Below, piece after piece: positions 44,534 to 53,765 of a DNA stretch of 64,000 nucleotides. The DNA lies in NCBI RefSeq assembly GCF_002385225.1, contig NZ_DGDC01000020.1:1-64000 (forward strand), given 5' to 3'. This stretch comes from Psychrobacter sp. UBA3962 (lineage in GTDB: Bacteria > Pseudomonadota > Gammaproteobacteria > Pseudomonadales > Moraxellaceae). Each line of letters begins with the position of its first letter. The stretch's first letter is position 1. Below the pieces are notes generated by a model. The model did no database searches. It worked only from the letters and a program-made list of their open reading frames with translations, and was not told where the DNA came from. The translations under genes and the position numbers were made by a program.

Positions 44534-45225
44534 TACAGACCTAAGGAGTCATATTCGTGAATAAGGGTGGGATTTAGGTTGGTATATCAATACAAACTAA
44601 GCGTCGGTGGCATTTATTAGCCGGCCATACTTCATAGACCTTAGTGAAATACATAGAAATTTCACATAGCGAGTCCGATGAATAAAGCGTTAAATGAAAA
44701 AAAATGGTATTATGCCATACTCTTAATCCCGATACAGTGTTTGCTTGACCTGGGCTTGGGTACCTGAGATAGGATAACCTTGCCTAAATGGGCCTAGCGT
44801 TCACTATAATATAATTCTTTGGTTAAGACAGTATGGCGTATTATGGCCATTATAACTTATCATAGGGAAGTAAATGACGGCAGTTCACTAAATATCAAGT
44901 GGCAACAGAACAGTACCTAGTAGCCTTAGGCGAAAATACTCAGTTGTCACCAGAAGATAATGACTGCTGCAATAAAGAATACTGGAACGGGTTTAATCTG
45001 TGCAGAAGATGCATAGGTCTGATAACTTAGCAATGTTCAGCAGTTAAACTGGGCAGTTGTCAAAAGACAGACACATTATTTTTACCCATATTCACCCATA
45101 CTGATGCTTCGCTTATGGTTTTGGTAAAGTTTTACCTTGATATGAGCAAAAGATGATATTAAGCCAGTGCTAGTGGCTTGATACACAGCGTCTATATACT
45201 AAGATTAGTAGGTTTTTTAAGGTCT
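44534..45225. other. Divergent ribA-dxs intergenic region
   Basis: About 690 bases without a credible gene. A TATAAT lies at 44805-44810, preceded by TTGCCT at a long 19-base spacing, pointing towards dxs. The 400 bases between it and dxs show no structure I can name. Confidence 0.5.
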
Positions 45226-47334
45226 ATGCAGCAATATTCTAATTCAACTAAGCCCAAGCCTGCGCCCTCGCATCAAATGGACTCACCTTCGGTAAATAGC
45301 AGTGCTGATGTGGCGGTTTCTGAGGTTGCGGCTAATAAGCCAGCAGCCATGCGTCTTTTTAGTGAAATTCCTACTTCACGGCCTACTACTCCGTTATTAG
45401 ACACAATAGATTCACCTGCTGATTTAAAGCCCTTAAGCCAGGAGCAATTGCTGACCCTAGCTGATGAGCTGCGTGAGTACCTGCTTTATTCTGCAGGCCA
45501 AAGTGGCGGACATTTTGGTGCCAACTTAGGGGTGGTTGAACTAACGGTAGCTTTACATTACTTATTGGATACTCCTAACGACAAGTTAGTATGGGACGTG
45601 GGTCATCAAGCCTATGCTCATAAAGTGTTGACCGGTCGTCGTGACCGTTTATCGAGCATCCGCTCAAAACAAGGCCTTACTGCCTTCCCTGAGCGTCAAG
45701 AATCAGAATACGACACTTTTGGGGTGGGACACTCGTCAACCTCTATCTCTGCCGGTCTTGGCATGAGCTTAGCTTTACGTCATTTAAAATCAGATGCCAA
45801 AGTGGCTTGTGTTATTGGCGATGGTGCCATGACGGGTGGTATGGCCTTTGAAGCTCTAAATGATGCGGTGCAACAAGATGCTGATTTACTGGTCGTGCTT
45901 AACGACAATGACATGTCAATTTCATGCTCAATTGGCGGCTTTTCACGTCACCTAGCAATGCTGTGGGAATCGGGTTATCAAGTAGATATTACAGCGAAGG
46001 GTAAGCCAAAGCTGACCCATCGACCTGAGATGCCTTTGTCTGAGCGCCGGGCTCGCCATAGTGCTTTACGTGATATCCCAAAAGTAGCAGATAACCTATT
46101 TAAAGCCATTGGTTTTAGTTATTTTGGTCCCTTTGATGGCCATGACTTACCAGAGCTACTGAGAGTACTAGAACGTGCCAAAAACGTTTCTGGCCCAGTG
46201 TTAGTTCACGTATACACTACCAAAGGCAAAGGTTTTATTCCTGCCGAAGGCGATCCGGTCACCTACCATGCCATTAGTAAACTGCCACAACCACAGCAGA
46301 GCAATGAGTCTACCACTGCCGTTCAGCCTGCTGCCCCTAAGAAAAAGTATTCGCAAGTATTCGGCGAGTTTCTTTGTGATAAAGCCGCTGTCGATAATAA
46401 GTTAATTGCCATTACTCCTGCTATGGAAGAGGGCTCAGGCATGACTGAATTTGCTAAGCAATATCCTGAGCAGTTCTATGACGTAGCAATCGCCGAACAG
46501 CATGCAGTGACATTAGCGGCCGGCATGGCCACATTAGATGTAAAACCTATCGTTGCTATTTACTCAACTTTCCTGCAGCGTGGTTATGATCAGCTGATTC
46601 ATGACGTTGCTTTACAAAATTTGGATGTGACGTTCGGGATTGATAGGGCAGGTCTAGTTGGTGAAGATGGGGCCACCCATGCTGGCGTGTTTGATTTGGC
46701 TTATATGCGTTGTGTACCAAACTTAGTGATTGCCACGCCTAAAGATGAAAATGAGTGTTATCACTTATTAAACACTTGTTATGAATATAAAGGCGCGACA
46801 GCCGTACGTTATCCTCGTGGTACAGGCCCTGGTGTCGAAATTACCAAGCCTGCGCAAAGCTATGAGGTGGGTAAAGCTGTGGTAGAAGCGGTTTATCAAT
46901 CCCAAGATAGCGTTTCAAATAGTAACCCTTATAAACTGGCTCTATTGGCCTTTGGCCCAATGGTTGCCACTGCAGATGCTGCCGCAAAGGCGCTAATGGC
47001 AGATACTGATCTTGAAGGTCCTGTAGAAATTAGCGTGGTCAACATGCGCTGGGTAAAACCACTGGACACCCAGCTTATCGATGAGTTAATCGCTAAGGGC
47101 TATACCCATATTGTCACTCTTGAAGAGCACGTGGTGATGGGCGGTGCAGGCAGTGCTGTCAATGAATACTTATTAAACCATATTTCAGGTATGAAGCAGC
47201 AGCTTGATATCAAAAATATTGGTATTGCTGATGAGTTTATCGCTCATGGTAGTCATGATGAGCAATTGGCAGATTGTGGCTTAGATGTGGCGGGCGTCAC
47301 CTCGCAATTGCGCAGCTTATTCACAGTACAATAA
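45226..47334 (+). CDS. dxs: 1-deoxy-D-xylulose-5-phosphate synthase
   Basis: Thiamine-diphosphate enzyme starting the MEP isoprenoid pathway and feeding thiamine/pyridoxal synthesis. Motifs: GQSGGHFGANLGVVELTVAL, VWDVGHQAYAHK, the TPP-Mg motif GDGAMTGGMAFEALN and the catalytic-Glu region AEQHAVTLAAGMA. The frame opens at a TTG (45178), an unlikely start; ATG 45226 has AAGG 3 bases away (weak). Homology begins only near MRLFSEIPTSRPTTPLLD (ATG 45349), so there are about 40 poorly conserved N-terminal residues or the real start is 45349. Confidence 0.93.
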   Translation: MQQYSNSTKPKPAPSHQMDSPSVNSSADVAVSEVAANKPAAMRLFSEIPTSRPTTPLLDTIDSPADLKPLSQEQLLTLADELREYLLYSAGQSGGHFGANLGVVELTVALHYLLDTPNDKLVWDVGHQAYAHKVLTGRRDRLSSIRSKQGLTAFPERQESEYDTFGVGHSSTSISAGLGMSLALRHLKSDAKVACVIGDGAMTGGMAFEALNDAVQQDADLLVVLNDNDMSISCSIGGFSRHLAMLWESGYQVDITAKGKPKLTHRPEMPLSERRARHSALRDIPKVADNLFKAIGFSYFGPFDGHDLPELLRVLERAKNVSGPVLVHVYTTKGKGFIPAEGDPVTYHAISKLPQPQQSNESTTAVQPAAPKKKYSQVFGEFLCDKAAVDNKLIAITPAMEEGSGMTEFAKQYPEQFYDVAIAEQHAVTLAAGMATLDVKPIVAIYSTFLQRGYDQLIHDVALQNLDVTFGIDRAGLVGEDGATHAGVFDLAYMRCVPNLVIATPKDENECYHLLNTCYEYKGATAVRYPRGTGPGVEITKPAQSYEVGKAVVEAVYQSQDSVSNSNPYKLALLAFGPMVATADAAAKALMADTDLEGPVEISVVNMRWVKPLDTQLIDELIAKGYTHIVTLEEHVVMGGAGSAVNEYLLNHISGMKQQLDIKNIGIADEFIAHGSHDEQLADCGLDVAGVTSQLRSLFTVQ

Positions 47335-47437
47335 GTCAATCTTTTAAGTGACGACACTTATATCAATATATCAATTAACCTTGGCTGAAAATTTCAGCTA
47401 AGTTTTCAACCGCTTTAATAGAGCAAATAGGAAAATT

Positions 47438-48268
47438 ATGGAACCAATGGTCGTAATAGCAGCACGTGCTGCTGAAAAAGTCGGTGCGGAACTATTAAAA
47501 GCGCATCACAACCGTCATAAAATCGAATTCGATACCGAATCAAAAGGTCTTGAAGGTCTTGTCACTAAGATTGACCGCTTTAGTGAAGAGTTGACGATTG
47601 AAACGTTGAAGTACAACTACCCAAATCACTCTTTTTTAGGGGAAGAGTTTGGCCTGCAAGAAGGTCAGGGCAGTGACTCAGAGTGGTGCTGGATTATTGA
47701 TCCCTTGGATGGCACACAAAACTTTGTGCACGGGGTTCCCCACTTTTGTATCTCTATCGCAGTACAGCATAATGGGGTTACCCAGCATGGTGTGATTTAT
47801 GACCCTGTGCGTGATGAGATGTTTTCTGCCAGCCGTGGTAAAGGCGCTCGTTTAAATCAGCGCCGCTTGCAAGTGAGCCAACGAAAAACGATTGAAGGTG
47901 GCTTATTCACTACCGGTCATCCTCTTGAGCGTCAAGAAGGTGATAAAGTTGTTTCATATGCCAAAGAGCACTTTGCTACGCTACAAAAAATTGCTGAAGA
48001 AGGCGGCCAAGTACGTCGTTTAGGCTCAGCCGCTTTAGACTTAGCTTACGTAGCCGCAGGTCGTTTTGATGGTTATTTTGAGATGAAGCTTAAGCCTTGG
48101 GATATCGCCGCTGGTGAGCTAATCGTTAATGAAGCGCGTGGTGTGGTTGTGGATCATCATGGCGCTCATAACTCAATGCAAACCGGTTCTATCTTTGCTT
48201 GTAATGTAAAACTGTTAAAACCATTAATGCAAATGGTTGTGCCTACGTGGGGTAATGCGGTTCGTTAA
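47438..48268 (+). CDS. suhB: Inositol monophosphatase family protein (SuhB-like)
   Basis: Mg-dependent phosphatase of the inositol monophosphatase fold. In E. coli SuhB also joins the rRNA antitermination complex. Metal-site motifs are visible: GEEFG, WIIDPLDGTQNFVHGVP and KPWDIAAGELIV. The 276 residues fit. It follows dxs after 103 bases, which include a GCTGAAAATTTCAGC palindrome at about 47384-47398. The symbol rests on family likeness, since close paralogues exist. Confidence 0.88.
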   Translation: MEPMVVIAARAAEKVGAELLKAHHNRHKIEFDTESKGLEGLVTKIDRFSEELTIETLKYNYPNHSFLGEEFGLQEGQGSDSEWCWIIDPLDGTQNFVHGVPHFCISIAVQHNGVTQHGVIYDPVRDEMFSASRGKGARLNQRRLQVSQRKTIEGGLFTTGHPLERQEGDKVVSYAKEHFATLQKIAEEGGQVRRLGSAALDLAYVAAGRFDGYFEMKLKPWDIAAGELIVNEARGVVVDHHGAHNSMQTGSIFACNVKLLKPLMQMVVPTWGNAVR

Positions 48269-48287
48269 TATCAATAATTAATCTGAT

Positions 48288-48327
48288 AAAAGCCCATAGA
48301 TCATTATGATTTATGGGCTTTTTTTGA
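48288..48327 (+). terminator. Terminator of the suhB-like gene
   Basis: Long stem AAAGCCCATA..ATCAT / ATGAT..TATGGGCTTT ending in a T-run. Confidence 0.9.
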
Positions 48328-48398
48328 ACTAATAAATTTGGTTTATAACGGTTAAAATAGCTATTTGTATAGATGAAATATAATAATTGGGATAAGCC

Positions 48399-49049
48399 AT
48401 GAAAAAGCCAATAATGAGTGCCCTAGCTGCCTGCCTACTTTTAATCGTAGGCTGTAATGCAGAGTCGGAAAAGGCCGAACCTAAAGCGGCTGTAACTAAT
48501 ACAGAAGATGTGGTGCCTATTGGTAATACTCAGACCCCGAATCATGGGCAAGCTGCCAAGTTGATTAAAAAGCCAAACTTTGACATTAAGATTGAAGATT
48601 ATGGCAATAAGGTCAATGAGTTACTGGCCAATACTGAATTTGCGACTATGACCCTGACAGAAGTAGTAGAAGGAGACTCAGGTGATGCTTTTATTATAGA
48701 TTATCCGCATCACATAAGCCTTACCGGTGAGGTGAATGAGTCTGGAGTGTTAGAAGCGTTAATTTACACCATGCCCTCCAATGAACAGTTAGAAAAATCG
48801 GGTGCTAAATTATCGCAGTTAGTGACAGCTTCCATGTTGGCGTTAAATCCTGAGCTGTCACCATCAGAAGCCAAGCCCAAAGTAGCAGAGTTACTAGATC
48901 AAGCTTTCTCTAATTATATTTTGCAAAAGACCCAGCAACGAGCCATAGGAGTCGTTGGAGAAGGAGTGTATGTTTGTGAAATCTCTGAAATGGGCGTAAG
49001 GCTATTAATTGAGCCGGCTGAAGGCAGTCGTTTTATTAATAAGGAATAA
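48399..49049 (+). CDS. Putative lipoprotein, unknown function
   Basis: The 216-residue protein has a signal peptide and lipobox IVGC (Cys at about residue 19). A short disordered linker and a folded region with no motif I recognise follow. The pattern of one domain from about 60 to 216 with a late YVCEISEMGVRLLIEP strand suggests a periplasmic binding or assembly factor, but nothing more can be said. It is flanked by terminators on both sides, so it is monocistronic. Confidence 0.7.
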   Translation: MKKPIMSALAACLLLIVGCNAESEKAEPKAAVTNTEDVVPIGNTQTPNHGQAAKLIKKPNFDIKIEDYGNKVNELLANTEFATMTLTEVVEGDSGDAFIIDYPHHISLTGEVNESGVLEALIYTMPSNEQLEKSGAKLSQLVTASMLALNPELSPSEAKPKVAELLDQAFSNYILQKTQQRAIGVVGEGVYVCEISEMGVRLLIEPAEGSRFINKE

Positions 49050-49086
49050 GATAAGCAATAAAGATAATTAAAAAAAATTAGACAAT

Positions 49087-49126
49087 AAAAAAGTGGGTGG
49101 CGTTGGAAAACGCCACCCACTTTTTT
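49087..49126. terminator. Bidirectional terminator between the lipoprotein gene and purU
   Basis: Perfect 18-bp stem AAAAAAGTGGGTGGCGTT / AACGCCACCCACTTTTTT with a GGAA tetraloop. Confidence 0.95.
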
Positions 49127-49145
49127 AGCTATTCTTTTATTAATA

Positions 49146-50036
49146 TCAGTTAAATACAACGGTCTTATTACCGGCCACAATAACCCGGTTTTGCACATGC
49201 CAGTTGACAGCGCGTGCTAAGACATTGCGTTCAACATCACGGCCAATAGCGCGTAGCTCAGTTACCCCTTGACGGTGGGTTACACGGTGCACATCTTGCT
49301 CAATAATAGGCCCTTGATCTAAGTCAGCAGTCACGTAGTGAGCTGTAGCACCGATTAACTTAACGCCTTTATCGAAGGCCTGACGGTAGGGGTCAGCACC
49401 AACGAATGCAGGCAAGAACGAATGGTGGATATTAATAATTTTCATTGGCCAACGGCTGACAAAGTCTTCTGATAAGATTTGCATATAACGAGCCAATACT
49501 AAAAGATCATTACCGGCCATAATTTGATGGATTTTTTCCTCAGCTTCTGCCTTAGTGTCTTTAGTAACAGGAACATGATGAAAAGGAATGCCAAAGTTTT
49601 CGACCGCTTGGCGTAGATCATTGTGGTTGCTCACTACACAGGTAATATCACAGTCTAATAGACCACGTTGATGACGCCATAACAAGTCGAGTAAGGCATG
49701 ATCAAATTTAGACACCAAAATACCCACTTTGGTTTTAATTGCATTGTTATGTAGGCGCCATTCCATTTCATAACGCTTAGCAACCGTGTGCTCAAAGCTG
49801 GCTTCAAAGTTATCAATAATTTCACTAAGACCTGCCAATGCAAATTCTAGACGCATGAAGTATTGCCCCCCTTCATGGGCGGTTGAATACTGATCTAAGG
49901 TAATAATATTCGCGCCATAGCGATGAATAAACTCAGAAACAGCTTGGACGATACCAGCTTGGTCTTTACACTTAATTAATAAGGTAGCGGTATCAATGGC
50001 AGGGTCAGTAATTGGGGCTTTAGTATCTTTTGACAT
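49146..50036 (-). CDS. purU: Formyltetrahydrofolate deformylase
   Basis: Hydrolyses 10-formyl-THF to formate and THF, supplying formate for PurT-dependent purine synthesis and balancing one-carbon pools with glycine and methionine. An N-terminal ACT domain (about 15-95, IIKCKDQAGIVQAVSEF-like) precedes a formyltransferase-fold domain with INIHHSFLPAF and GATAHYVTADLDQGPII. The 296 residues fit. The Shine-Dalgarno GTGAG lies shortly after a terminator-like hairpin in the leader. Confidence 0.95.
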   Translation of the reverse strand: MSKDTKAPITDPAIDTATLLIKCKDQAGIVQAVSEFIHRYGANIITLDQYSTAHEGGQYFMRLEFALAGLSEIIDNFEASFEHTVAKRYEMEWRLHNNAIKTKVGILVSKFDHALLDLLWRHQRGLLDCDITCVVSNHNDLRQAVENFGIPFHHVPVTKDTKAEAEEKIHQIMAGNDLLVLARYMQILSEDFVSRWPMKIINIHHSFLPAFVGADPYRQAFDKGVKLIGATAHYVTADLDQGPIIEQDVHRVTHRQGVTELRAIGRDVERNVLARAVNWHVQNRVIVAGNKTVVFN

Positions 50037-50060
50037 AAAAACTCACTAAATAATAAGATG

Positions 50061-50098
50061 AAAAAAAGCAGGCAAGACAGTCATTGACTGCCAGCCTG
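50061..50098 (-). terminator. Terminator-like hairpin in the purU leader (possible attenuator)
   Basis: On the minus strand CAGGC..CAGTC pairs with GACTG..GCCTG, with an internal loop, followed by C and seven T. The T-run ends about 25 bases before the purU ATG. No gene upstream needs it, because the preceding minus-strand gene already has its own terminator at 50233-50263. Confidence 0.65.
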
Positions 50099-50156
50099 TT
50101 CTAAAAAGTAAGTATTAAAATATAGAGCATATTAAAAATATTTGCTGTTAAAGCCT

Positions 50157-50201
50157 ATTATAACAGTTACTGACAGGGGTAAAGTTGACAATAAATCAAC
50201 T
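50157..50201 (-). promoter_or_regulatory. Candidate purU promoter with adjoining palindrome
   Basis: On the minus strand a perfect -10 TATAAT occupies 50162-50157, with a weak -35 (CTTTAC) 16 bases upstream. Just beyond is the palindrome AGTTGA-N7-TCAACT (50183-50201), an operator-like site overlapping the region upstream of the -35. Confidence 0.5.
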
Positions 50202-50232
50202 CATTAATAGGTTTGTTTAACCCTATATAATC

Positions 50233-50263
50233 AAATAACCCACTCGCACTGAGTGGGTTATTT
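50233..50263. terminator. Terminator of the Excalibur-domain gene
   Basis: Perfect 13-bp stem AAATAACCCACTC / GAGTGGGTTATTT with a 5-base loop, about 37 bases after the stop. Confidence 0.88.
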
Positions 50264-50299
50264 ATTTATGCATTCAAAGCTATCGAAGGCAACTATCTG

Positions 50300-50491
50300 T
50301 TATTTAAGTGCTTCGCAAGCAATACCATCATTGTCCCGATCAAGTCCTTTATACCCAGGTTTCTTTGCATCAAAATAAGCCTGAGCTTCTTTTTGAGACT
50401 TAAAATCAGAGCATTTAACTTTGGCGGCATGGGCAGGTAGGCTGGCTGATACTAACATTAGGCAAAAGGCTGTAAGCAAAGTTTTATTCAT
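50300..50491 (-). CDS. Small secreted Excalibur calcium-binding-domain protein
   Basis: A 63-residue exported protein. The signal peptide (MNKTLLTAFCLMLVSASLPAHA) leaves a mature part of about 40 residues that is almost entirely one Excalibur domain: KCSDFKSQKEAQAYF, then the calcium-loop motif DRDNDGIACEAL with its paired cysteine. The frame runs upstream to 50614, but AGGGTGAG lies just before ATG 50491 and the signal peptide starts there, which settles the start. The role is unknown; the domain is often attached to nucleases or surface proteins, but here it stands alone. Confidence 0.85.
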   Translation of the reverse strand: MNKTLLTAFCLMLVSASLPAHAAKVKCSDFKSQKEAQAYFDAKKPGYKGLDRDNDGIACEALK

Positions 50492-50734
50492 ATGACTCAC
50501 CCTATAACTAATAATTAAATCATCAAAATAAGATATATTAGAATATATATTAATTATATCAATATTATATAATAAAGCCATACCCAGAGAGGGGAATAAG
50601 TGAGAGCTACTCATCTCGACAACATATTGCTGTATATTAATCTGATGCTTGAACTTGTTATAGTGTGATAACTTAATATTAAAATAAGAAAGTTTTAACA
50701 GTAATAGTTGTTTAGTCGAGTGAGGGGTGGGAAT

Positions 50735-51916
50735 ATGGCTTTTATTTTCAACGTTTACCTTATCTTATTTTTGATAATGCCTCTTGTGTTGGTATTTTGG
50801 TTAATACGTCCTGCTTACTTTCCTTTTGTGGCCGATATTAATAACCCTCCAAGTAGACTAAAGATTTTGGGCTTATCTTCTTTAGTTTTTATGGTTTCTA
50901 CGATAATTATCGGTGCTTTTCTTCCTGAAGAGAGTACTCCAGATGATTCTGTAGCAGGATTACTTGCTGGGCTAATTTTATCTATTACGATTATTTACTT
51001 ATCTATTAAACAAGGTAAGTCTGCCCCAAAGATAGAAGATGATCAGATTAAAGCTCTAACAGCAAAGCCTTTGTTTAATATGGATTTACAGCAGCTAAAA
51101 CCACCAAGTTTAAAGCCAGATAAAATCCCTAACAAAGAGACTGAGGTTAATAAAAAGCGTTCTTTCTTTGAGCAAAGAAGAGTCAAGTCAGAGACTTACA
51201 AACAGCTAATGCTAATGGCGAGTGATGGAGAAATAAACCAGGAGGAAGAACAAAAAATTAAAAAGCTGTTGATGGAGGCAGAGCTTACCGATAAACAGCA
51301 GTTACAAGGTTTTATTAAAGCTTATAAGAAGGCTTATGAGCATGTTGTGTCTGATGAGATTGTGACTCAACAAGAGCATGAAGCGTTACATCGCATACAA
51401 AAGTTATTTAATATTCCGTCTGACGAAATTTCAGCGGAATTAGAGGTACTAGATAAGCACAGAGTATTAAGGCAAATACAGAGTGGGATTTTGCCCACTT
51501 GTCACACCAATATCATTTTAAAAAAAGGCGAGGTGGCTCATTTTAGTTATTTTGCAGATCTAATTGAAGAAAGAGCTGTGAGAGGGCGTTACCAAGGGGG
51601 TTCGGCTGGGGTGAGCTTCAGGGTAGCCAAGGGAGTCAGTTTTAGGGTAGGGCAGTCTCGGGGTACTTATAAATCAGATCGAGAGCCTGTTGCTGTCAGT
51701 TCAGGAAAGCTTATAGTGACTAATAAGCGTATTATTTTTGATGGGGATAAGAAAGGATTTAATATAACTATTGGACAGCTATTATCTTATGAAGTGTTCG
51801 ATAACAGTATTTTGGTGAAGCCGACACGGGGTAATCCAAGGTTAGTTCAATTTAGGGACACAAGTTATGATCCTGATATTTTGGATATAGGGATAAATAG
51901 CATTGTTTATAGCTAA
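50735..51916 (+). CDS. Membrane protein with helical (TerB-like) middle and PH/GRAM-like C-terminus
   Basis: 393 residues from the ATG; the frame opens at TTG 50708, but GAGGGGTGGG lies 4 bases before ATG 50735. TM segments lie near residues 3-25, 42-62 and 75-92 of this start. The middle (about 150-230, MLMASDGEINQEEEQKIKK) looks like the helical EF-like TerB fold. The C-terminal part carries the bacterial PH/GRAM-like strand pattern SGKLIVTNKRIIFDG. A Gly-rich stretch (RYQGGSAGVSFRVAKGVSFR) precedes it. The function is unknown; the layout suggests a membrane-surface sensor or scaffold. Confidence 0.72.
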   Translation: MAFIFNVYLILFLIMPLVLVFWLIRPAYFPFVADINNPPSRLKILGLSSLVFMVSTIIIGAFLPEESTPDDSVAGLLAGLILSITIIYLSIKQGKSAPKIEDDQIKALTAKPLFNMDLQQLKPPSLKPDKIPNKETEVNKKRSFFEQRRVKSETYKQLMLMASDGEINQEEEQKIKKLLMEAELTDKQQLQGFIKAYKKAYEHVVSDEIVTQQEHEALHRIQKLFNIPSDEISAELEVLDKHRVLRQIQSGILPTCHTNIILKKGEVAHFSYFADLIEERAVRGRYQGGSAGVSFRVAKGVSFRVGQSRGTYKSDREPVAVSSGKLIVTNKRIIFDGDKKGFNITIGQLLSYEVFDNSILVKPTRGNPRLVQFRDTSYDPDILDIGINSIVYS

Positions 51917-52070
51917 AGGTGTTGGTATCGTCTTTTTCAATACCAACAGCTATACCAACAAATATACCGTAATTCAACAAAATGACTCTTACCTTGTTGA
52001 TTAATGCAGAGTTAATAAGACGATCGAATTTACTAATAAATGAGTCAAATCAAATAGTTAAGCGCATAAA

Positions 52071-52105
52071 AAAAGACCTGCCATATTAAATATGGCAGGT
52101 CTTTT
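52071..52105 (-). terminator. Terminator of tRNA-Pro
   Basis: Palindrome AAAAGACCTGCCATATT / AATATGGCAGGTCTTTT with the T-run on the minus strand reading out of the tRNA. Confidence 0.9.
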
Positions 52106-52112
52106 AAATGTT

Positions 52113-52189
52113 TGGTCGGAACGGCAGGATTTGAACCTGCGACCCCTACACCCCCAGTGTAGTGCGCTACCAGACTGCGCTACGCCCCG
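52113..52189 (-). tRNA. tRNA-Pro (anticodon GGG)
   Basis: 77 bases on the minus strand. The acceptor arm is CGGGGCG/CGTTCCG with a genome-encoded CCA. The anticodon stem CTACA/TGTAG holds the loop CTGGGGG, giving anticodon GGG (reads CCC and CCU). The T arm is GCAGG-TTCAAAT-CCTGC. It lies 55 bases after gatB on the same strand and has its own terminator. Confidence 0.97.
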
Positions 52190-52244
52190 ATGGACAAACT
52201 ATTTTACTCATTATTAATATTAATGCAAGTGGTTAATCACCATT

Positions 52245-53765
52245 TTATCCCAAAATCTCTTTCAAGATCTGGTTCACCTGCTGCGGGTTGGCTTTACCAC
52301 GGCTGGCTTTCATCACTTGACCAACCAGACCGTTAAAGGCTTTTTCTTTACCGCCTTTGTACTCGTCAACCATCGCTTGATTATTGGCGATAACTTCTTC
52401 CACCATGGCTTTAATAGCGCCCGTATCCGTTTCTTGCTTCAGACCTTTGGCTTCGATGATTTTGTCTGCTGCGTCTGCATCATCGCCACCTTCACCATCA
52501 TATAAGGCAGTAAATACTTGTTTTGCTAACTTACCTGACAAGGTGTTGTCGTTTAAGCGCTTTAACAAGCCCGCCAGTTGTACTTCGCTGATAGGGGAGT
52601 CGATGATGGTTTTGTCTTCTTTATTTAACGCACCAAGTAAATCACCCATAATCCAGTTGGCAGTCAATTTGGCATGCTCTTTACCAACTGCTTCAAGTAC
52701 GGTTTCAAAGTAGTCAGCCAACTCACGGCTACCGGTTAAGACACGGGCATCATATTCTGATAAGCCAAGCTCAGTACCGAAACGCTCACGGCGTACCACA
52801 GGCAATTCTGGCATACTGGCACGAATAGCATCAACAGTCTCTTGCTCTAGACGCACTGGCAATAGATCTGGATCGGGGAAGTAGCGGTAATCATCCGCAT
52901 CTTCTTTGGTGCGCATGATACGAGTTTCGTCCGCTTCTGGATCATAAAGCATAGTGGCTTGAACTACCTTGCCACCGTCTTCGATGATGTCGATTTGACG
53001 CTCGATTTCACGGTTAATGGCGTTTTCGATATTGCGGAAAGAGTTTAGGTTCTTAAGCTCAGTACGAGTACCAAACTCTTCGCCTGGCTGACGCACAGAG
53101 ACGTTACAGTCACAGCGGAATGAGCCTTCCGCCATGATGGCATCAGAGATATCTAACCAAGTGACTAACTGGTGAATGGCTTTGATATAAGCCACCGCTT
53201 CTTTTGAGGAGCGCATGTCTGGTTCAGACACAATCTCAATTAGTGGTGTGCCCGCACGGTTTAAGTCAATCCCAGTCATACCCGGTACTGCATCGTGCAC
53301 TGATTTACCAGCGTCTTCTTCTAAATGACCGCGGGTAATACCAATGCGTTTGCCATATTCGTTTTTCTCACCTTCATTAACGATGACATCGATATAGCCT
53401 TTACCAACGATGGGGTTTTCCATCTGGGTAATTTGATAGCCTTTTGGTAAGTCAGGATAAAAGTAGTTTTTACGATCAAAGGTATTTAGCATACCCAGCT
53501 CTGCATTCACCCCGATACCGAACTTTAACGCACGCTCAATCAAGCCTGCGTTTAATACAGGAAGCACGCCAGGTAAGCCTAAGTCAACGATACTGGCTTG
53601 GGTGTTTGGCTCATTACCAAATTTGGTTGATGAGCTTGAGAAAATTTTACTTTCGGTATTTAGCTGGCAGTGAATTTCAATACCAATGACCACTTCATAG
53701 CCGTCAATCAATAACTCTTTGCGAACGGGCTGGTGGGTGGTGTTACTTTCAGTGATAGCAGTCAT
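52245..53765 (-). CDS. gatB: Asp-tRNA(Asn)/Glu-tRNA(Gln) amidotransferase subunit B
   Basis: tRNA-binding and kinase-like subunit of GatCAB, which amidates misacylated Asp-tRNA(Asn) and/or Glu-tRNA(Gln). Signatures: VIGIEIHCQLNTESKIFSSS, LPGVLPVLN, RKNYFYPDLPKGYQITQ, RCDCNVSVR, and the C-terminal YqeY-like tail (GLVGQVMKASRGKANPQQVN). The 506 residues fit. The ATG overlaps the gatA stop by one base, so translation is coupled. Confidence 0.97.
   Translation of the reverse strand: MTAITESNTTHQPVRKELLIDGYEVVIGIEIHCQLNTESKIFSSSSTKFGNEPNTQASIVDLGLPGVLPVLNAGLIERALKFGIGVNAELGMLNTFDRKNYFYPDLPKGYQITQMENPIVGKGYIDVIVNEGEKNEYGKRIGITRGHLEEDAGKSVHDAVPGMTGIDLNRAGTPLIEIVSEPDMRSSKEAVAYIKAIHQLVTWLDISDAIMAEGSFRCDCNVSVRQPGEEFGTRTELKNLNSFRNIENAINREIERQIDIIEDGGKVVQATMLYDPEADETRIMRTKEDADDYRYFPDPDLLPVRLEQETVDAIRASMPELPVVRRERFGTELGLSEYDARVLTGSRELADYFETVLEAVGKEHAKLTANWIMGDLLGALNKEDKTIIDSPISEVQLAGLLKRLNDNTLSGKLAKQVFTALYDGEGGDDADAADKIIEAKGLKQETDTGAIKAMVEEVIANNQAMVDEYKGGKEKAFNGLVGQVMKASRGKANPQQVNQILKEILG

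Noticed and set aside
44534..44800. FMN riboswitch upstream of ribA
   Set aside because: The conserved RFN element segments could not be found on either strand, and ribA alone is often not under this riboswitch.
50492..50614. 41-residue N-terminal extension of the Excalibur-domain protein
   Set aside because: The ribosome-binding site and signal peptide both place the start at 50491; the extension is AT-rich upstream DNA read in frame.
51920..51948. TGTTGGTAT/ATACCAACA hairpin as terminator of the PH-like gene
   Set aside because: The stem is perfect, but no T-run follows it on either strand; left unassigned.
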